64,000 bases of DNA from Pseudomonadota bacterium (GCA_020161775.1 JAIUOW010000017.1:1-64000); one strand, 5' to 3'. Shown: positions 21,222-28,767, counted from the first letter of the stretch. A program made the numbers and translations. Notes: generated by a model not told the origin, from the sequence alone.

Positions 21222-21715
21222 ACCACACGCCCGCGCAGGTGTCGGTGCTGTTCGTTTGCATGGGCAACATCTGCCGCAGCCCCACGGCGCACGGCGTGTT
21301 TCGCCACCATGTGCGCCAGGCCGGGCTGGCCCATGCGGTGCGCGTGGACTCCGCCGGCACCCACAATTACCACCCCGGCGAGCCACCCGATGAACGGTCA
21401 CAACAGCACGCCGCGCGCCGCGGCTACGACCTGAGCGACCTGCGCGCGCGCCAGCTGCGCGAGGCAGACTTTGAAACGCACGACCTGATCCTGGTGATGG
21501 ACTGGGACAACCTGGCCCTGGTGCAGGCCGAATGCCCGCCGCAGCACCAGCACAAGGTGCGCAGGTTCACGGAGTTTTGCCAGCGGCTGGACGCCACGGT
21601 GGTGCCGGACCCTTACTACGGCGGAGCCCAGGGCTTTGACCATGTGCTGGATCTGGTGGAGGATGCTTCGGTGGGGTTGGTGAGGTTTGTGGTGCGGCGG
21701 GTAGGACGGGGATAG
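21218..21715 (+). CDS. Low-molecular-weight protein-tyrosine phosphatase
   Basis: The 165-residue enzyme has the P-loop CMGNICRS (Cys14 to Arg20) and the general-acid loop PDPYYGG near residue 130, both diagnostic of the LMW-PTP family. Length is typical. In bacteria such enzymes often dephosphorylate tyrosine kinases of capsule synthesis, but no such kinase is nearby. The ATG overlaps the MFS stop codon (ATGA). It closes a plus-strand run starting at yajQ. Confidence 0.94.
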   Translation: MNHTPAQVSVLFVCMGNICRSPTAHGVFRHHVRQAGLAHAVRVDSAGTHNYHPGEPPDERSQQHAARRGYDLSDLRARQLREADFETHDLILVMDWDNLALVQAECPPQHQHKVRRFTEFCQRLDATVVPDPYYGGAQGFDHVLDLVEDASVGLVRFVVRRVGRG

Positions 21716-21877
21716 CGTGTCGTTGCGTGGTACCGCCGTTACTCCATCCTTCTGCTGTACAAGCGCGACCGCTGGTCGCCTCTCGGCCCTCTGCTATAGC
21801 CCGTCTGCCTACAGGGATACGTCGCCTCAGCTACTGTATAGATGTACATTAACGAATCAATTGGTGGCGAATAAAAC

Positions 21878-22663
21878 GTGGCTGAATCAACCATAGAGTG
21901 GACGGACTTCACCTTCAATGGGTGGATCGGGTGCACACGCATAAGTCCCGGGTGCGACAACTGCTATGCAGCAGCACAAGACAAGTTCCGCGGATGGACC
22001 GCAGAAGGTTGGGGGTCTGGCAAGCCGCGCCGGCGCACCAGTGAAGGGAACTGGCGGCAGCCCTTACGGTGGAATGCAAAAGCCGCAGTCACAGGTATGC
22101 GCGCGCGGGTGTTTTGCTCAAGCTTGGCCGACGTTTTTGACAACGAGGCGCCAGACGCTTGGCGTACAGATCTTGCACAACTCATACTGCTGACGCCGAT
22201 GTTGGACTGGCAACTTCTGACCAAGCGAATTGGGAACGCTAACCGCATGCTAGAAGCAATGTTCCCATGCGGCCTTCCCGACAACGTCTGGATAGGTGCC
22301 ACTATCGTGAATCGGGAAGAACTTCTGCGCGACGGGCCAAAGCTAATGGCGACACCTGCTCGTGTGCGTTTTTGGAGCGCGGAGCCATTGCTTGAAGACC
22401 TCGGCGAAATTCCTCGCGATTTGATTCCTGACTGGGTAATTGTTGGGGGCGAGTCTGGCCCACGAGCACGTCCGATGGATGTCGCATGGGCTGAATCACT
22501 TCTTCGCCGCTGCACGACCTCCGGTGCCAAGGTGTTTATGAAACAACTCGGGGCGAAGCCACAAAAATCTGGTGAAGGCTACGAAAAGAGCAGAGGAAAA
22601 GGTGCAGTGATGATCGAGTGGCCCCGCAGTCTGCGTGTTCGTCAAATGCCCGCAACAGCCTAA
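21878..22663 (+). CDS. DUF5131 (phage Gp37/Gp68) three-Cys-motif protein
   Basis: The 261-residue protein starts from a GTG and begins MAESTIEWTDFTFNGWIGCT, the standard N-terminus of DUF5131. Three cysteines in C-X6-C-X2-C (Cys19, Cys26, Cys29) define the three-Cys motif and resemble an iron-sulfur site of radical-SAM-related proteins. The family is found in phages and bacterial islands; its activity is not established. It is convergent with a TcmP gene, and their stops overlap by four bases. The segment is visibly poorer in GC than its neighbours, which supports horizontal gain. Confidence 0.88.
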   Translation: MAESTIEWTDFTFNGWIGCTRISPGCDNCYAAAQDKFRGWTAEGWGSGKPRRRTSEGNWRQPLRWNAKAAVTGMRARVFCSSLADVFDNEAPDAWRTDLAQLILLTPMLDWQLLTKRIGNANRMLEAMFPCGLPDNVWIGATIVNREELLRDGPKLMATPARVRFWSAEPLLEDLGEIPRDLIPDWVIVGGESGPRARPMDVAWAESLLRRCTTSGAKVFMKQLGAKPQKSGEGYEKSRGKGAVMIEWPRSLRVRQMPATA

Positions 22664-23511
22664 AAGTCGAAACTTGGCTGCACCCCATCCTTGGCAACAT
22701 CGCCCCAGAGTCTTCTGGGTAGATCGTGGCGAGCAAAGAATGCCAGACGATAGATTTCGTGACCACTGTTGTTGCTCACCAAGGGCATCTCGCGGCTGAA
22801 CTCAAATCCCAAATCACGTACCAAGCCCATCCAGTACTTGAAGAATTCCACACGCTGATTGCTCTTGCTTACACCCGTAAGAGCGTTCTTCCACCCCGGC
22901 GCGACCTGATCAAATCTGAAACGTTCCGGGTCACTTTCCATATGGACATTCCGGGACAGATCCATCGTGGAAAAATGGACTGCGAAATCAATTTTAGGCA
23001 ACTGCGCCAACGCACGAATCATGTCGAAATTCAGCAGCGACAGGTTGTAGGGATCAATGTATGCAAGACAAAGGGCTCCGCGCGGCACCTGTTTGATCAT
23101 TTCCTGGATGGTCTCGCTCGCCGGCCCCTCAAAGCGAGTAACCGGTGCGCCTAGGGTCTGCAGACGCCTATGCGCTGCGCTGGCCCTCTCCGGGTCCAAG
23201 TCGCCAACGAACACTCGGGTATACGAAGTACCGCTCTTGAGTGCTTGGCGCCAAGCGACAACCGAACCACCATCTCTGGTGAAGCCTTCACCTTTTACCT
23301 GAATTCGGCCCGGACCACAAAATGGATCAATGAGGACACGCTCGGGCCATTGATTCATCGCTGCATATGCGGCGCTGATGTATTTCGCCAGCAATGTGTG
23401 TTTGATTTTGGGCACCCAGTCACCAACACCTAGATCCTCCGGCCCTCGTTCTACTGGAAGACCTGGACAAGGATCGTTGTGCATATCTAGTTGGAACGGT
23501 TTCCGGCTCAT
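22660..23511 (-). CDS. tcmP: Three-Cys-motif partner protein TcmP
   Basis: The 283-residue protein matches TcmP, a family defined by being encoded next to three-Cys-motif DUF5131 proteins. The block VLIDPFCGPGRIQ (about 59-71) looks like a SAM-binding motif I of methyltransferases, and LAYIDPYNLSLLNF resembles motif IV, so a methyltransferase-like fold is inferred. Residues PCPGLPVERGPEDLGVGDWV at the front are also typical. A strong GGAGGAG precedes the ATG. It faces the DUF5131 gene tail to tail with a four-base overlap. The biochemical function is unknown, and both genes seem intact. Confidence 0.85.
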   Translation of the reverse strand: MSRKPFQLDMHNDPCPGLPVERGPEDLGVGDWVPKIKHTLLAKYISAAYAAMNQWPERVLIDPFCGPGRIQVKGEGFTRDGGSVVAWRQALKSGTSYTRVFVGDLDPERASAAHRRLQTLGAPVTRFEGPASETIQEMIKQVPRGALCLAYIDPYNLSLLNFDMIRALAQLPKIDFAVHFSTMDLSRNVHMESDPERFRFDQVAPGWKNALTGVSKSNQRVEFFKYWMGLVRDLGFEFSREMPLVSNNSGHEIYRLAFFARHDLPRRLWGDVAKDGVQPSFDF

Positions 23512-23834
23512 TTCTCCTCCTTCGCGACTCTACGTCGCAGACTCTGCCTTGGGCTTCAACGACGCCCACTATTCGCGGATCGCGGCACAACTGGAATTCT
23601 TACTTATAGCTGTATTTATGTCCAGTAAATCAACCAAAGCGCCAGCGTCTTGCTCACCGCCAGGCTCTCCAGCTGCACACCCACAATGCGCCCCGGCCCC
23701 AACGGCCCCGACAAGCTTGGGCAAAACAGTCGGGCGCGGGCCGCTTTCCATCTGCCCGATAAATGCGAACGCGTGCCGCAACTCAACGATGGGTCGCGAC
23801 AGTGGCGGCAACTCGTCTGAATACCCGCCAACCC
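23512..23834. other. Intergenic stretch without a recognised gene
   Basis: This 323-base gap lies between the TcmP start and the MerR regulator gene. It begins with sequence of lower GC like the TcmP island and becomes GC-rich to the right, so the island boundary probably falls here. A 71-codon minus-strand open frame (23616-23831) has no start signal or family resemblance that I can recognise. I see no tRNA, repeat or terminator. Confidence 0.5.
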
Positions 23835-24266
23835 TCAAGCCCCGCGCTTTCGCCCCGCCACCCCGTTCCCCACCCCCACCAACTTCCCCTTCCCCGCCGC
23901 CCGCAACAACCGCTTGAAAGTCGGGCACTCAAAATGATTCTCCGCCGGGCACACCGCCGCGTGGTGCAGCCCGTTGCTCAGGGCCTTCAGCTTGTCGATG
24001 GTCGCGTCGATCTCCTGTGCCTTGCTGCGCAGCGCGGTGCGGTCTATGCGCGCGCGGCCGCTGCCCGCCACCATCTGCCGTATCTCGTCCAGCTTGAAGC
24101 CCGCCGCCTGCCCCAGCGCGATCAGTGACAGCCGGTCGATCACCTCGGGCGCAAACGTGCGCCGCAGGCCCGCTCGGCCGGTGGATTCAATCAGGCCTTT
24201 TTCCTCGTAATACCGCAGCGCCGATGCGGGCATGCCGGAACGTTTGGCCACTTCTGCGATGTCCAT
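23835..24266 (-). CDS. MerR family transcriptional regulator
   Basis: The 143-residue protein starts MDIAEVAKRSGMPASALRYYEE, a typical MerR winged-helix domain, followed by the dimerisation helix (about 80-110) and a C-terminal tail with two cysteines in VCPAENHFECPTFKRLL. Those cysteines could bind a metal or act in redox sensing, but they are not spaced as in SoxR. It is divergent from a DUF2938 gene. The gap has a 19-base-spacer promoter with a dyad, the hallmark of MerR activation, so it most likely controls the three genes at 24347-25670. Confidence 0.92.
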   Translation of the reverse strand: MDIAEVAKRSGMPASALRYYEEKGLIESTGRAGLRRTFAPEVIDRLSLIALGQAAGFKLDEIRQMVAGSGRARIDRTALRSKAQEIDATIDKLKALSNGLHHAAVCPAENHFECPTFKRLLRAAGKGKLVGVGNGVAGRKRGA

Positions 24267-24278
24267 TGCAAAAACCTC

Positions 24279-24309
24279 TTGACTTCAAGTTGACTTGAAC
24301 TTGCATAGT
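24279..24309 (+). promoter_or_regulatory. MerR-type promoter with operator dyad
   Basis: The -35 TTGACT (24279-24284) and -10 CATAGT (24304-24309) are 19 bases apart, too long for efficient unassisted transcription but typical of MerR-activated promoters. The spacer contains a perfect dyad TTCAAGT-TG-ACTTGAA (24284-24299). It lies 38 bases before the DUF2938 start and is the likely binding site of the divergent MerR protein. Confidence 0.8.
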
Positions 24310-24346
24310 GACGTCATCGCATTCCAACGTCAACCAAGGACACCGT

Positions 24347-24850
24347 ATGAATTTCTCTCTGGACACCGCCGCACGGGTTGTGTTGATCGGCCTGGGCGCC
24401 ACTGCCGTCATGGACGCCTGGCTATTGCTGCTGCAGCGCCTGGGCGTGCCAACGCTGAACTTTTCAATGATCGGGCGCTGGGTGGGCCACTGGCGCCACG
24501 GCGTGTTTGCGCACCCGGCGATAGCCAAGGCCGCGCGCGTGCGGCATGAGCTGGCGCTGGGCTGGCTCTTTCACTACGCCACGGGCGTTGCGTTTGCGGC
24601 GCTGCTCGTCGCCGTGGCGGGCACCGGTTGGGCGTACAGCCCCTCGCTGGCGCCCGCCCTCACGCTGGGCGTGGCCACGGTGGCCGCGCCCTGGCTGGTG
24701 ATGCAGCCGGCCATGGGCGCAGGCATCGCGTCGCGCCGCACGCCCACGCCCGGCCGCAACCGCGCCCGGAGCCTGGCCAACCACCTTGTTTTCGGGCTGG
24801 GCTTGTACCTGGCCGCCGCCCTTACTGCTTCCCACCTCCCTCCCCTCTGA
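24347..24850 (+). CDS. DUF2938 membrane protein
   Basis: The 167-residue hydrophobic protein has about four membrane segments and the DUF2938 landmarks VLIGLGATAVMDAWLLLLQR, GRWVGHWRHGVFAHPAI and GAGIASRRTPTPGRNRARSL. The function is unknown. It is the first gene after the MerR-type promoter and is followed 11 bases later by a flavodoxin-like oxidoreductase gene, so both probably belong to one inducible operon, perhaps linked to redox or electrophile stress. Confidence 0.86.
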   Translation: MNFSLDTAARVVLIGLGATAVMDAWLLLLQRLGVPTLNFSMIGRWVGHWRHGVFAHPAIAKAARVRHELALGWLFHYATGVAFAALLVAVAGTGWAYSPSLAPALTLGVATVAAPWLVMQPAMGAGIASRRTPTPGRNRARSLANHLVFGLGLYLAAALTASHLPPL

Positions 24851-24861
24851 AAGGAAACGCC

Positions 24862-25452
24862 ATGAAGAATCTCGCAGTCATTTACCACGGCGCGCACGGC
24901 AACACGGCGCGGATCGCCCAGCTTATCGCCGAAGGCGCGGCTACTGTCGCAGGCGTGCAGGTCACGCTGTTGCGGGCAGAAGACCTGACGCCAGCGCCAG
25001 AGCAGTTGCTCGCGTTCGACGGCTTCGTCTTCGGCTCGCCCACTTACCTGGGGGGTGTCTCGGCCCCGTTCAAAGCCTTCATGGACGCCACGGGCCGCCT
25101 GTGGAAGTCGCACGCGCTCAAGGGCAAGCTGGCGGCCGGCTTCACCGTGTCGGCGCTTCCGTCGGGCGACAAGCAGTCCACGCTCACTTCCATGTTTGTC
25201 TTTGCCATGCAGCACGGCATGGTCTGGGTGGGCAATGCCATCCTGCCCGAGCAGCACGCCGGCGTGCCCTATGAAGAGGCCGCCAACCGGCTCGGGTCCT
25301 GGTCGGGCCTGATGGCGCAGGCAGGCCATTCGTCGCCCGAAGGCAGCGCCTTTGCGCCTGGCGACCTCAAGACGGCGCGGATGTTCGGCGCCCACGTTGC
25401 CGGGTCGCTGGTGTGCATGGCGTGTGGCGCCACTGCCGAGGTGGCGCCATGA
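24862..25452 (+). CDS. Flavodoxin-like NAD(P)H-dependent oxidoreductase, WrbA-related
   Basis: The 196-residue protein has a flavodoxin fold: the FMN phosphate loop is YHGAHGNTARIAQLIAEG (8-25), and FGSPTYLGGVSAPFKAFMD matches the WrbA/NAD(P)H:quinone oxidoreductase active-site strand. It probably reduces quinones by two electrons with FMN. AAAGGAAA precedes the ATG. Its TGA overlaps the next ATG (ATGA). Position under MerR control suggests a detoxifying role. Confidence 0.88.
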   Translation: MKNLAVIYHGAHGNTARIAQLIAEGAATVAGVQVTLLRAEDLTPAPEQLLAFDGFVFGSPTYLGGVSAPFKAFMDATGRLWKSHALKGKLAAGFTVSALPSGDKQSTLTSMFVFAMQHGMVWVGNAILPEQHAGVPYEEAANRLGSWSGLMAQAGHSSPEGSAFAPGDLKTARMFGAHVAGSLVCMACGATAEVAP

Positions 25453-25670
25453 TTCCCCGCAAGTACGAACAGGTGCTGTTCAGCCTGGTCCTGTCCGGCC
25501 TGATGTCGCTGATCCTGTCGGCTGTGTCCACCGCGGCCACGCGTGGGTTTGCAGATGGATTCCTTTACGCATGGCTCACGTCGTGGGTGGTGGCCTGGGG
25601 GCTTGCCTTCACCATCGTCCTGCTGGTGGCACCGCTTTCGCGCAAGCTGGTGCAGAAGGTGTTGTCCTGA
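25449..25670 (+). CDS. DUF2798 small membrane protein
   Basis: The 73-residue protein has two membrane helices with the DUF2798 pattern: VLFSLVLSGLMSLILSAVST, then YAWLTSWVVAWGLAFTIVLL and a terminal VAPLSRKLVQKVL. The function is unknown. The ATG overlaps the stop of the flavodoxin-like gene, placing it third in the MerR-linked operon. An upstream in-frame start inside the preceding gene would add residues without family support. Confidence 0.85.
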   Translation: MIPRKYEQVLFSLVLSGLMSLILSAVSTAATRGFADGFLYAWLTSWVVAWGLAFTIVLLVAPLSRKLVQKVLS

Positions 25671-25691
25671 CATCATGCGGGGGCCGTCGGC

Positions 25692-25817
25692 TGCGGCAAC
25701 GCGAGCGCCCAGGCTTGGCTGCGCGCGTTCATTGAAGAGATGAAGGCGACGGGCTTTGTGGCGCAGGCGCTGGAGCGGCACAAGATCCAGGGGGCGGTGG
25801 TAGCGCCGGCGCGGTAG
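25692..25817 (+). pseudogene. Remnant C-terminus of a periplasmic amino-acid-binding-type protein
   Basis: An open frame of 41 codons without a start ends at 25815-25817 and reads AWLRAFIEEMKATGFVAQAL followed by ERHKIQGAVVAPAR. This resembles the last helix and tail of solute-binding proteins of the amino-acid type in this group of bacteria. There is no upstream body, so it is a deletion remnant. The call is from pattern resemblance only. Confidence 0.4.
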
Positions 25818-25894
25818 GGGCACATACACGCGCGTTGACAAGCACGCTGCGGAACCGTCAAATCGGCCACCCAACCGGTTTGATTGAGGTCGCC

Positions 25895-26140
25895 ATGCAA
25901 GTCTGGTCCGTTGACGCCGCCAACGCACGATTCAGCGAGTTTCTGGATGCCTGTCTGTCCAACGGGCCGCAGATGGTGACGGTACGAGGCGTCGAGACTG
26001 CAGTCTTGGTGAGTGTGAGCGAGTGGCGGCGGCTACAGCAAGGAACCGGCCCGTCATTGAAAGAGTTGCTGCTCTCTTCTCAAGCGCGTGCGGAAACGAT
26101 CACAGCCACTCGAGGCATCGTCAAGCGGCGCGATCTCTGA
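25895..26140 (+). CDS. Phd/YefM-type antitoxin, orphan
   Basis: The 81-residue protein begins MQVWSVDAANARFSEFLDAC and contains TVRGVETAVLVSVSEWRRL, the DNA-binding antitoxin fold of the Phd/YefM family. The C-terminal tail (SLKELLLSSQARAE) would wrap a toxin. No PIN, RelE or Doc gene follows; the next gene is on the opposite strand and encodes a membrane protein. It is therefore a solitary antitoxin, either left after loss of its toxin or acting in trans. Confidence 0.82.
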   Translation: MQVWSVDAANARFSEFLDACLSNGPQMVTVRGVETAVLVSVSEWRRLQQGTGPSLKELLLSSQARAETITATRGIVKRRDL

Positions 26141-26176
26141 CTCCTCTGGCTTACGTCAGAGTCCACCGATCAAGCG

Positions 26177-26491
26177 CTACCCCCGCCGGTTGCGCTTGAC
26201 CGCCTTGTCCGCCAGCACCACCACGGCCATGCCAACCAGTACCAGCAGCGCTGAAATCACAAACCCCACCGGCCCCTCGGGCACCAGCGCCGTGGGGTAT
26301 TGTGGAAAGGCCTCGGCCAGTGTCTTCACCATGGGCAGCTTGGCGGCTGCGCGCTCGCCATTCACCGCCATCAGTTCGGCCCGCGCAAACACCGCGCCCA
26401 GGATGGCAATGCTGCCCGCCAGGAACACGGTTTTGCCCAGGACCATCGCGCGCCGGGGGTGCCGGTCAATCATCAGTTGCAGCCATTCCAT
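26177..26491 (-). CDS. Small membrane protein of unknown function
   Basis: The 104-residue protein has two membrane segments (about 17-38, AMVLGKTVFLAGSIAILGAV; and 76-95, GFVISALLVLVGMAVVVLAD) separated by a soluble loop, and ends in a basic KAVKRNRRG tail that should face the cytoplasm. I do not recognise a family. It is located 17 bases downstream of the degraded protein kinase gene on the same strand and may belong to that cluster. Confidence 0.6.
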   Translation of the reverse strand: MEWLQLMIDRHPRRAMVLGKTVFLAGSIAILGAVFARAELMAVNGERAAAKLPMVKTLAEAFPQYPTALVPEGPVGFVISALLVLVGMAVVVLADKAVKRNRRG

Positions 26492-26508
26492 GCGGCGACT
26501 CTAGCGCA

Positions 26509-26931
26509 TCACTGCGCTTGCAGCTGACGCTGGTACAGCGCGGCGTGCAGTTCGATGGAGGCACTGGCGGCCTGCACGTCCAGGCCGCGCAGGGCGCCGG
26601 CAAAGGCGCCCGCCGTTTCATAGCGGTCGCGCGCGCGCAGCGCCAGCGCGCGGCCCAGCACCTGGCCCACGGGGCTGGAGGCCAGGCCCGGTGGCAGCCG
26701 CAGGGCGCCACGGGCGTGGGCAAAGGCCACGGTGGCAAAAGGCCCCTCGGGCACCATCGGCCAGCCCAGCAGGCATTCGGCCAGCACCAGGCCCATCTGG
26801 TACACGTCGGACGCGGGCGTGACCTCGCCGCTGGCAAAGTATTCCGGCGATGTGTAGCGCGGCGTGCACGCCATGCCGCCCACGCCCAGCGTGTGCCGCA
26901 CCAGGTAGCGCCCGGCAATCACCGGATCCAT
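26509..26931 (-). pseudogene. Serine/threonine protein kinase with internal deletion of the catalytic core
   Basis: The 140-residue reading starts MDPVIAGRYLVRHTLGVGGM, the glycine-rich ATP loop of a bacterial Ser/Thr kinase. It then jumps directly to CTPRYTSPEYFASGEVTPAS, the activation segment ending in the APE-like SPE motif, and continues through the C-lobe (DVYQMGLVLAECLLGWP). The lysine of subdomain II, the HRD catalytic loop and the DFG motif are all absent, about 130 residues in all. The join is in frame near 26870. The protein cannot be an active kinase, so an in-frame deletion is inferred. It follows a DUF4388 gene by 20 bases. Confidence 0.78.
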
Positions 26932-26951
26932 GCCGGGGCAGGCCATGCGCG

Positions 26952-27827
26952 TCAGCGCAACGCTTTGACGGCCAGCGCCACCACCGCCACGAGCAGCACC
27001 ACCAAGCACGCCCCCATGGCCATGAGCACGCCGCGCATGCCGCCACCATCGGCAGGCGGCGCCTTGGCGGCGGCCGCGCGTTCGTGGTGGGCCAGCGCGG
27101 CGCGCAGCTCGGCCGCCACCAGCGGCGGCAGCGATTGCAGGCGACCGTCCAGCGTGTTCAGCGTCTGGCCCTGGGCCTGCACCTGGGTCTGCATCTGCGC
27201 CAGCGCCGCAGCGACTTCCTCGCGCACCAGGGGACGCAGCTGCGCCGCCACGGCCTTGCCCACGGCCTCGGGCGACGCCTGCGACGGCGGGAACGGGAAC
27301 GGGCCGGACGCACCGCCGCGCGGCCCGGTCGGGGGTGGCACCTGCGGGGAGATTTGCGGTGCCATTTGCGGTGCCATTGGCGATGCAGGCACGTCGCGCA
27401 GCCGCAGCGTGGCGTCGGTGCCGGCGCCGCCCGCGGGGTGCGCGGGCACGGCGCCCTGCCCCACGGACTTCACGCGGTCATAGAGCTCCTGCAGCCGGCA
27501 GCGCGGCATGGGGAAGGGGCCGGTGGGTTCGGTGTGGTACACGGCAAACGACAGGCCCGAGCCCTGCACCGCCGTGCCAAACAGCGCCTTGAACACGTTG
27601 TCGGGGTCGGACGAGGTGGGCATGCGCGCCTCCAGCACCTGGCCGGCCTTGAGCAGCACCTCGCTGAAGGCAACTTCGCCGCGGCGGATCAAGAGGCGCA
27701 GGCACTGGCGGCTCAGGCCCAGCATCTGGACCACGTCGTCAAAGGAAAAATCGTCAAAGGTGCCGGCCATGATCTGCACGTCATTGGCGCCGAAACCGGT
27801 GGGAACAAAAGCGGTCTGGTGTTGCAT
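26952..27827 (-). CDS. DUF4388 domain protein with coiled coil and C-terminal membrane anchor
   Basis: The 291-residue protein starts with a DUF4388 (PatA N-terminal-like) domain: GTFDDFSFDDVVQMLGLSRQ, then RGEVAFSEVLLKAGQVLEAR and SDPDNVFKALFG. A Pro-rich linker with repeated MAPQ/ISPQ follows, then a predicted coiled coil (EEVAAALAQMQTQVQAQGQT) and a membrane anchor (GVLMAMGACLVVLLVAVVAL). DUF4388 proteins are linked to gliding and kinase signalling. It sits between the damaged globin and damaged kinase genes and is the only member of the three that looks intact. Confidence 0.78.
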   Translation of the reverse strand: MQHQTAFVPTGFGANDVQIMAGTFDDFSFDDVVQMLGLSRQCLRLLIRRGEVAFSEVLLKAGQVLEARMPTSSDPDNVFKALFGTAVQGSGLSFAVYHTEPTGPFPMPRCRLQELYDRVKSVGQGAVPAHPAGGAGTDATLRLRDVPASPMAPQMAPQISPQVPPPTGPRGGASGPFPFPPSQASPEAVGKAVAAQLRPLVREEVAAALAQMQTQVQAQGQTLNTLDGRLQSLPPLVAAELRAALAHHERAAAAKAPPADGGGMRGVLMAMGACLVVLLVAVVALAVKALR

Positions 27828-27844
27828 GGTGGTGTCCCTGCCCT

Positions 27845-28303
27845 TCAGGCGTTGGCGGCCTGGCGCGTGCCCATCACCATGATGGACGACAGCAGGCCGT
27901 ACAGCTTGGCCCACGCGGCGCGGGCCTCCTGGGTGAACGCCTGGCCCAGGCCCATGTTCAGCGTCCACAGCAGCGCATCGCCCACCACGGGGTAGGCGTC
28001 TTCGGGGATCTTGTAGAGCAGGCCGTGGCGCCGGCCCAGCGCCAGCACCACCAGGAACAGGTCGTCGTCCTTGCCCACGTCCTCGGCCCAGTCATCGGCG
28101 GCCCAGTCGGCGCTCTTGACCACAAAGGCCAGGGTGACCATGAGCTTGCGCTTTTGCGCCGTCATGTCGGGCGGGAACAGGTCGCGGTACGCGGGTTGCA
28201 GCTCGAACAGGCGCTTGTAAAAAAGGTCCGACGCCGTCTCCATGATGGGAACGACCAGGCGCTAGGTGTCTTTCAGGAGCTTTTTCTCCGCGTCATTGAG
28301 CAT
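27845..28303 (-). pseudogene. Bacterial globin with an in-frame amber codon
   Basis: From the ATG at 28303, which has GGAGAA seven bases upstream, the frame reads MLNDAEKKLLKDT, then TAG at codon 14 (28262-28264), then RLVVPIMETASDLFYKRLF and a full globin domain to 27845. In single-domain bacterial globins Trp is common at that place, so TGG to TAG is the likely change. Translation could restart at ATG 28243, but that product lacks most of helix A. The proximal region VVLALGRRHGLLYKIPEDAY holds the heme-ligand histidine. It is followed 17 bases later by the DUF4388 gene. Confidence 0.82.
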
Positions 28304-28404
28304 CGCGCTTCTCCGCCTTCGTTGTTGTTGGGAGAAGGCCCGCCGTACGAAAAAAGTGCGGGTTTCCGCAGGAATTATTGCAGCTAATTCCCATTTCCCA
28401 AAGG

Positions 28405-28740
28405 CTAGACGGGCAGCCAGCGCCACCAGAAAGGCTGGCGCGGCGCTTTGGCGCCACGCTGGACCAGCAGCTGCACAAATTCGGTGCGCCCGTGCTTGCG
28501 CGCCGCCTGCAGCGGCGTGAGTCCGTCAAATTCAGACCGCAAGTTCGGGTCAGCGCCATGGTCCAGCAGGTGATGGGCCACGTCCATGTGGCCGTGGATC
28601 AGGCTGGCCACCAGCGGCGTGCACAGCACCTCCGGGTGCTGGTAGTTGGGGTTGACGCCTTCACTGATGTGGTGCTGCACCAGCGGCAGGTTGCCGGCCA
28701 GCGCGGCCTGGTAGAGGTCTTTCCAGTCACCTGCGGACAT
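28405..28740 (-). CDS. Ankyrin repeat protein
   Basis: The 111-residue protein is built of three ankyrin repeats: LYQAALAGNLPLVQHHISEG, TPLVASLIHGHMDVAHHLLD with HGADPNLRS, and TPLQAARKHGRTEFVQLLVQ with RGA. No signal peptide is present, so it is cytosolic. Ankyrin repeats mediate protein contacts; the partner is unknown. It ends with a basic, Trp-rich tail. It could belong to the decaying globin/DUF4388/kinase cluster that follows on the same strand. Confidence 0.88.
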   Translation of the reverse strand: MSAGDWKDLYQAALAGNLPLVQHHISEGVNPNYQHPEVLCTPLVASLIHGHMDVAHHLLDHGADPNLRSEFDGLTPLQAARKHGRTEFVQLLVQRGAKAPRQPFWWRWLPV

Positions 28741-28767
28741 GTTCTTCCCGTGTGGATATCTGAGAGG

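Noticed and set aside
23616-23831. 71-codon minus-strand frame in the TcmP-MerR gap
   Set aside because: No ribosome site, no recognised motif and an overlapping alternative frame; kept only as part of an unannotated gap.
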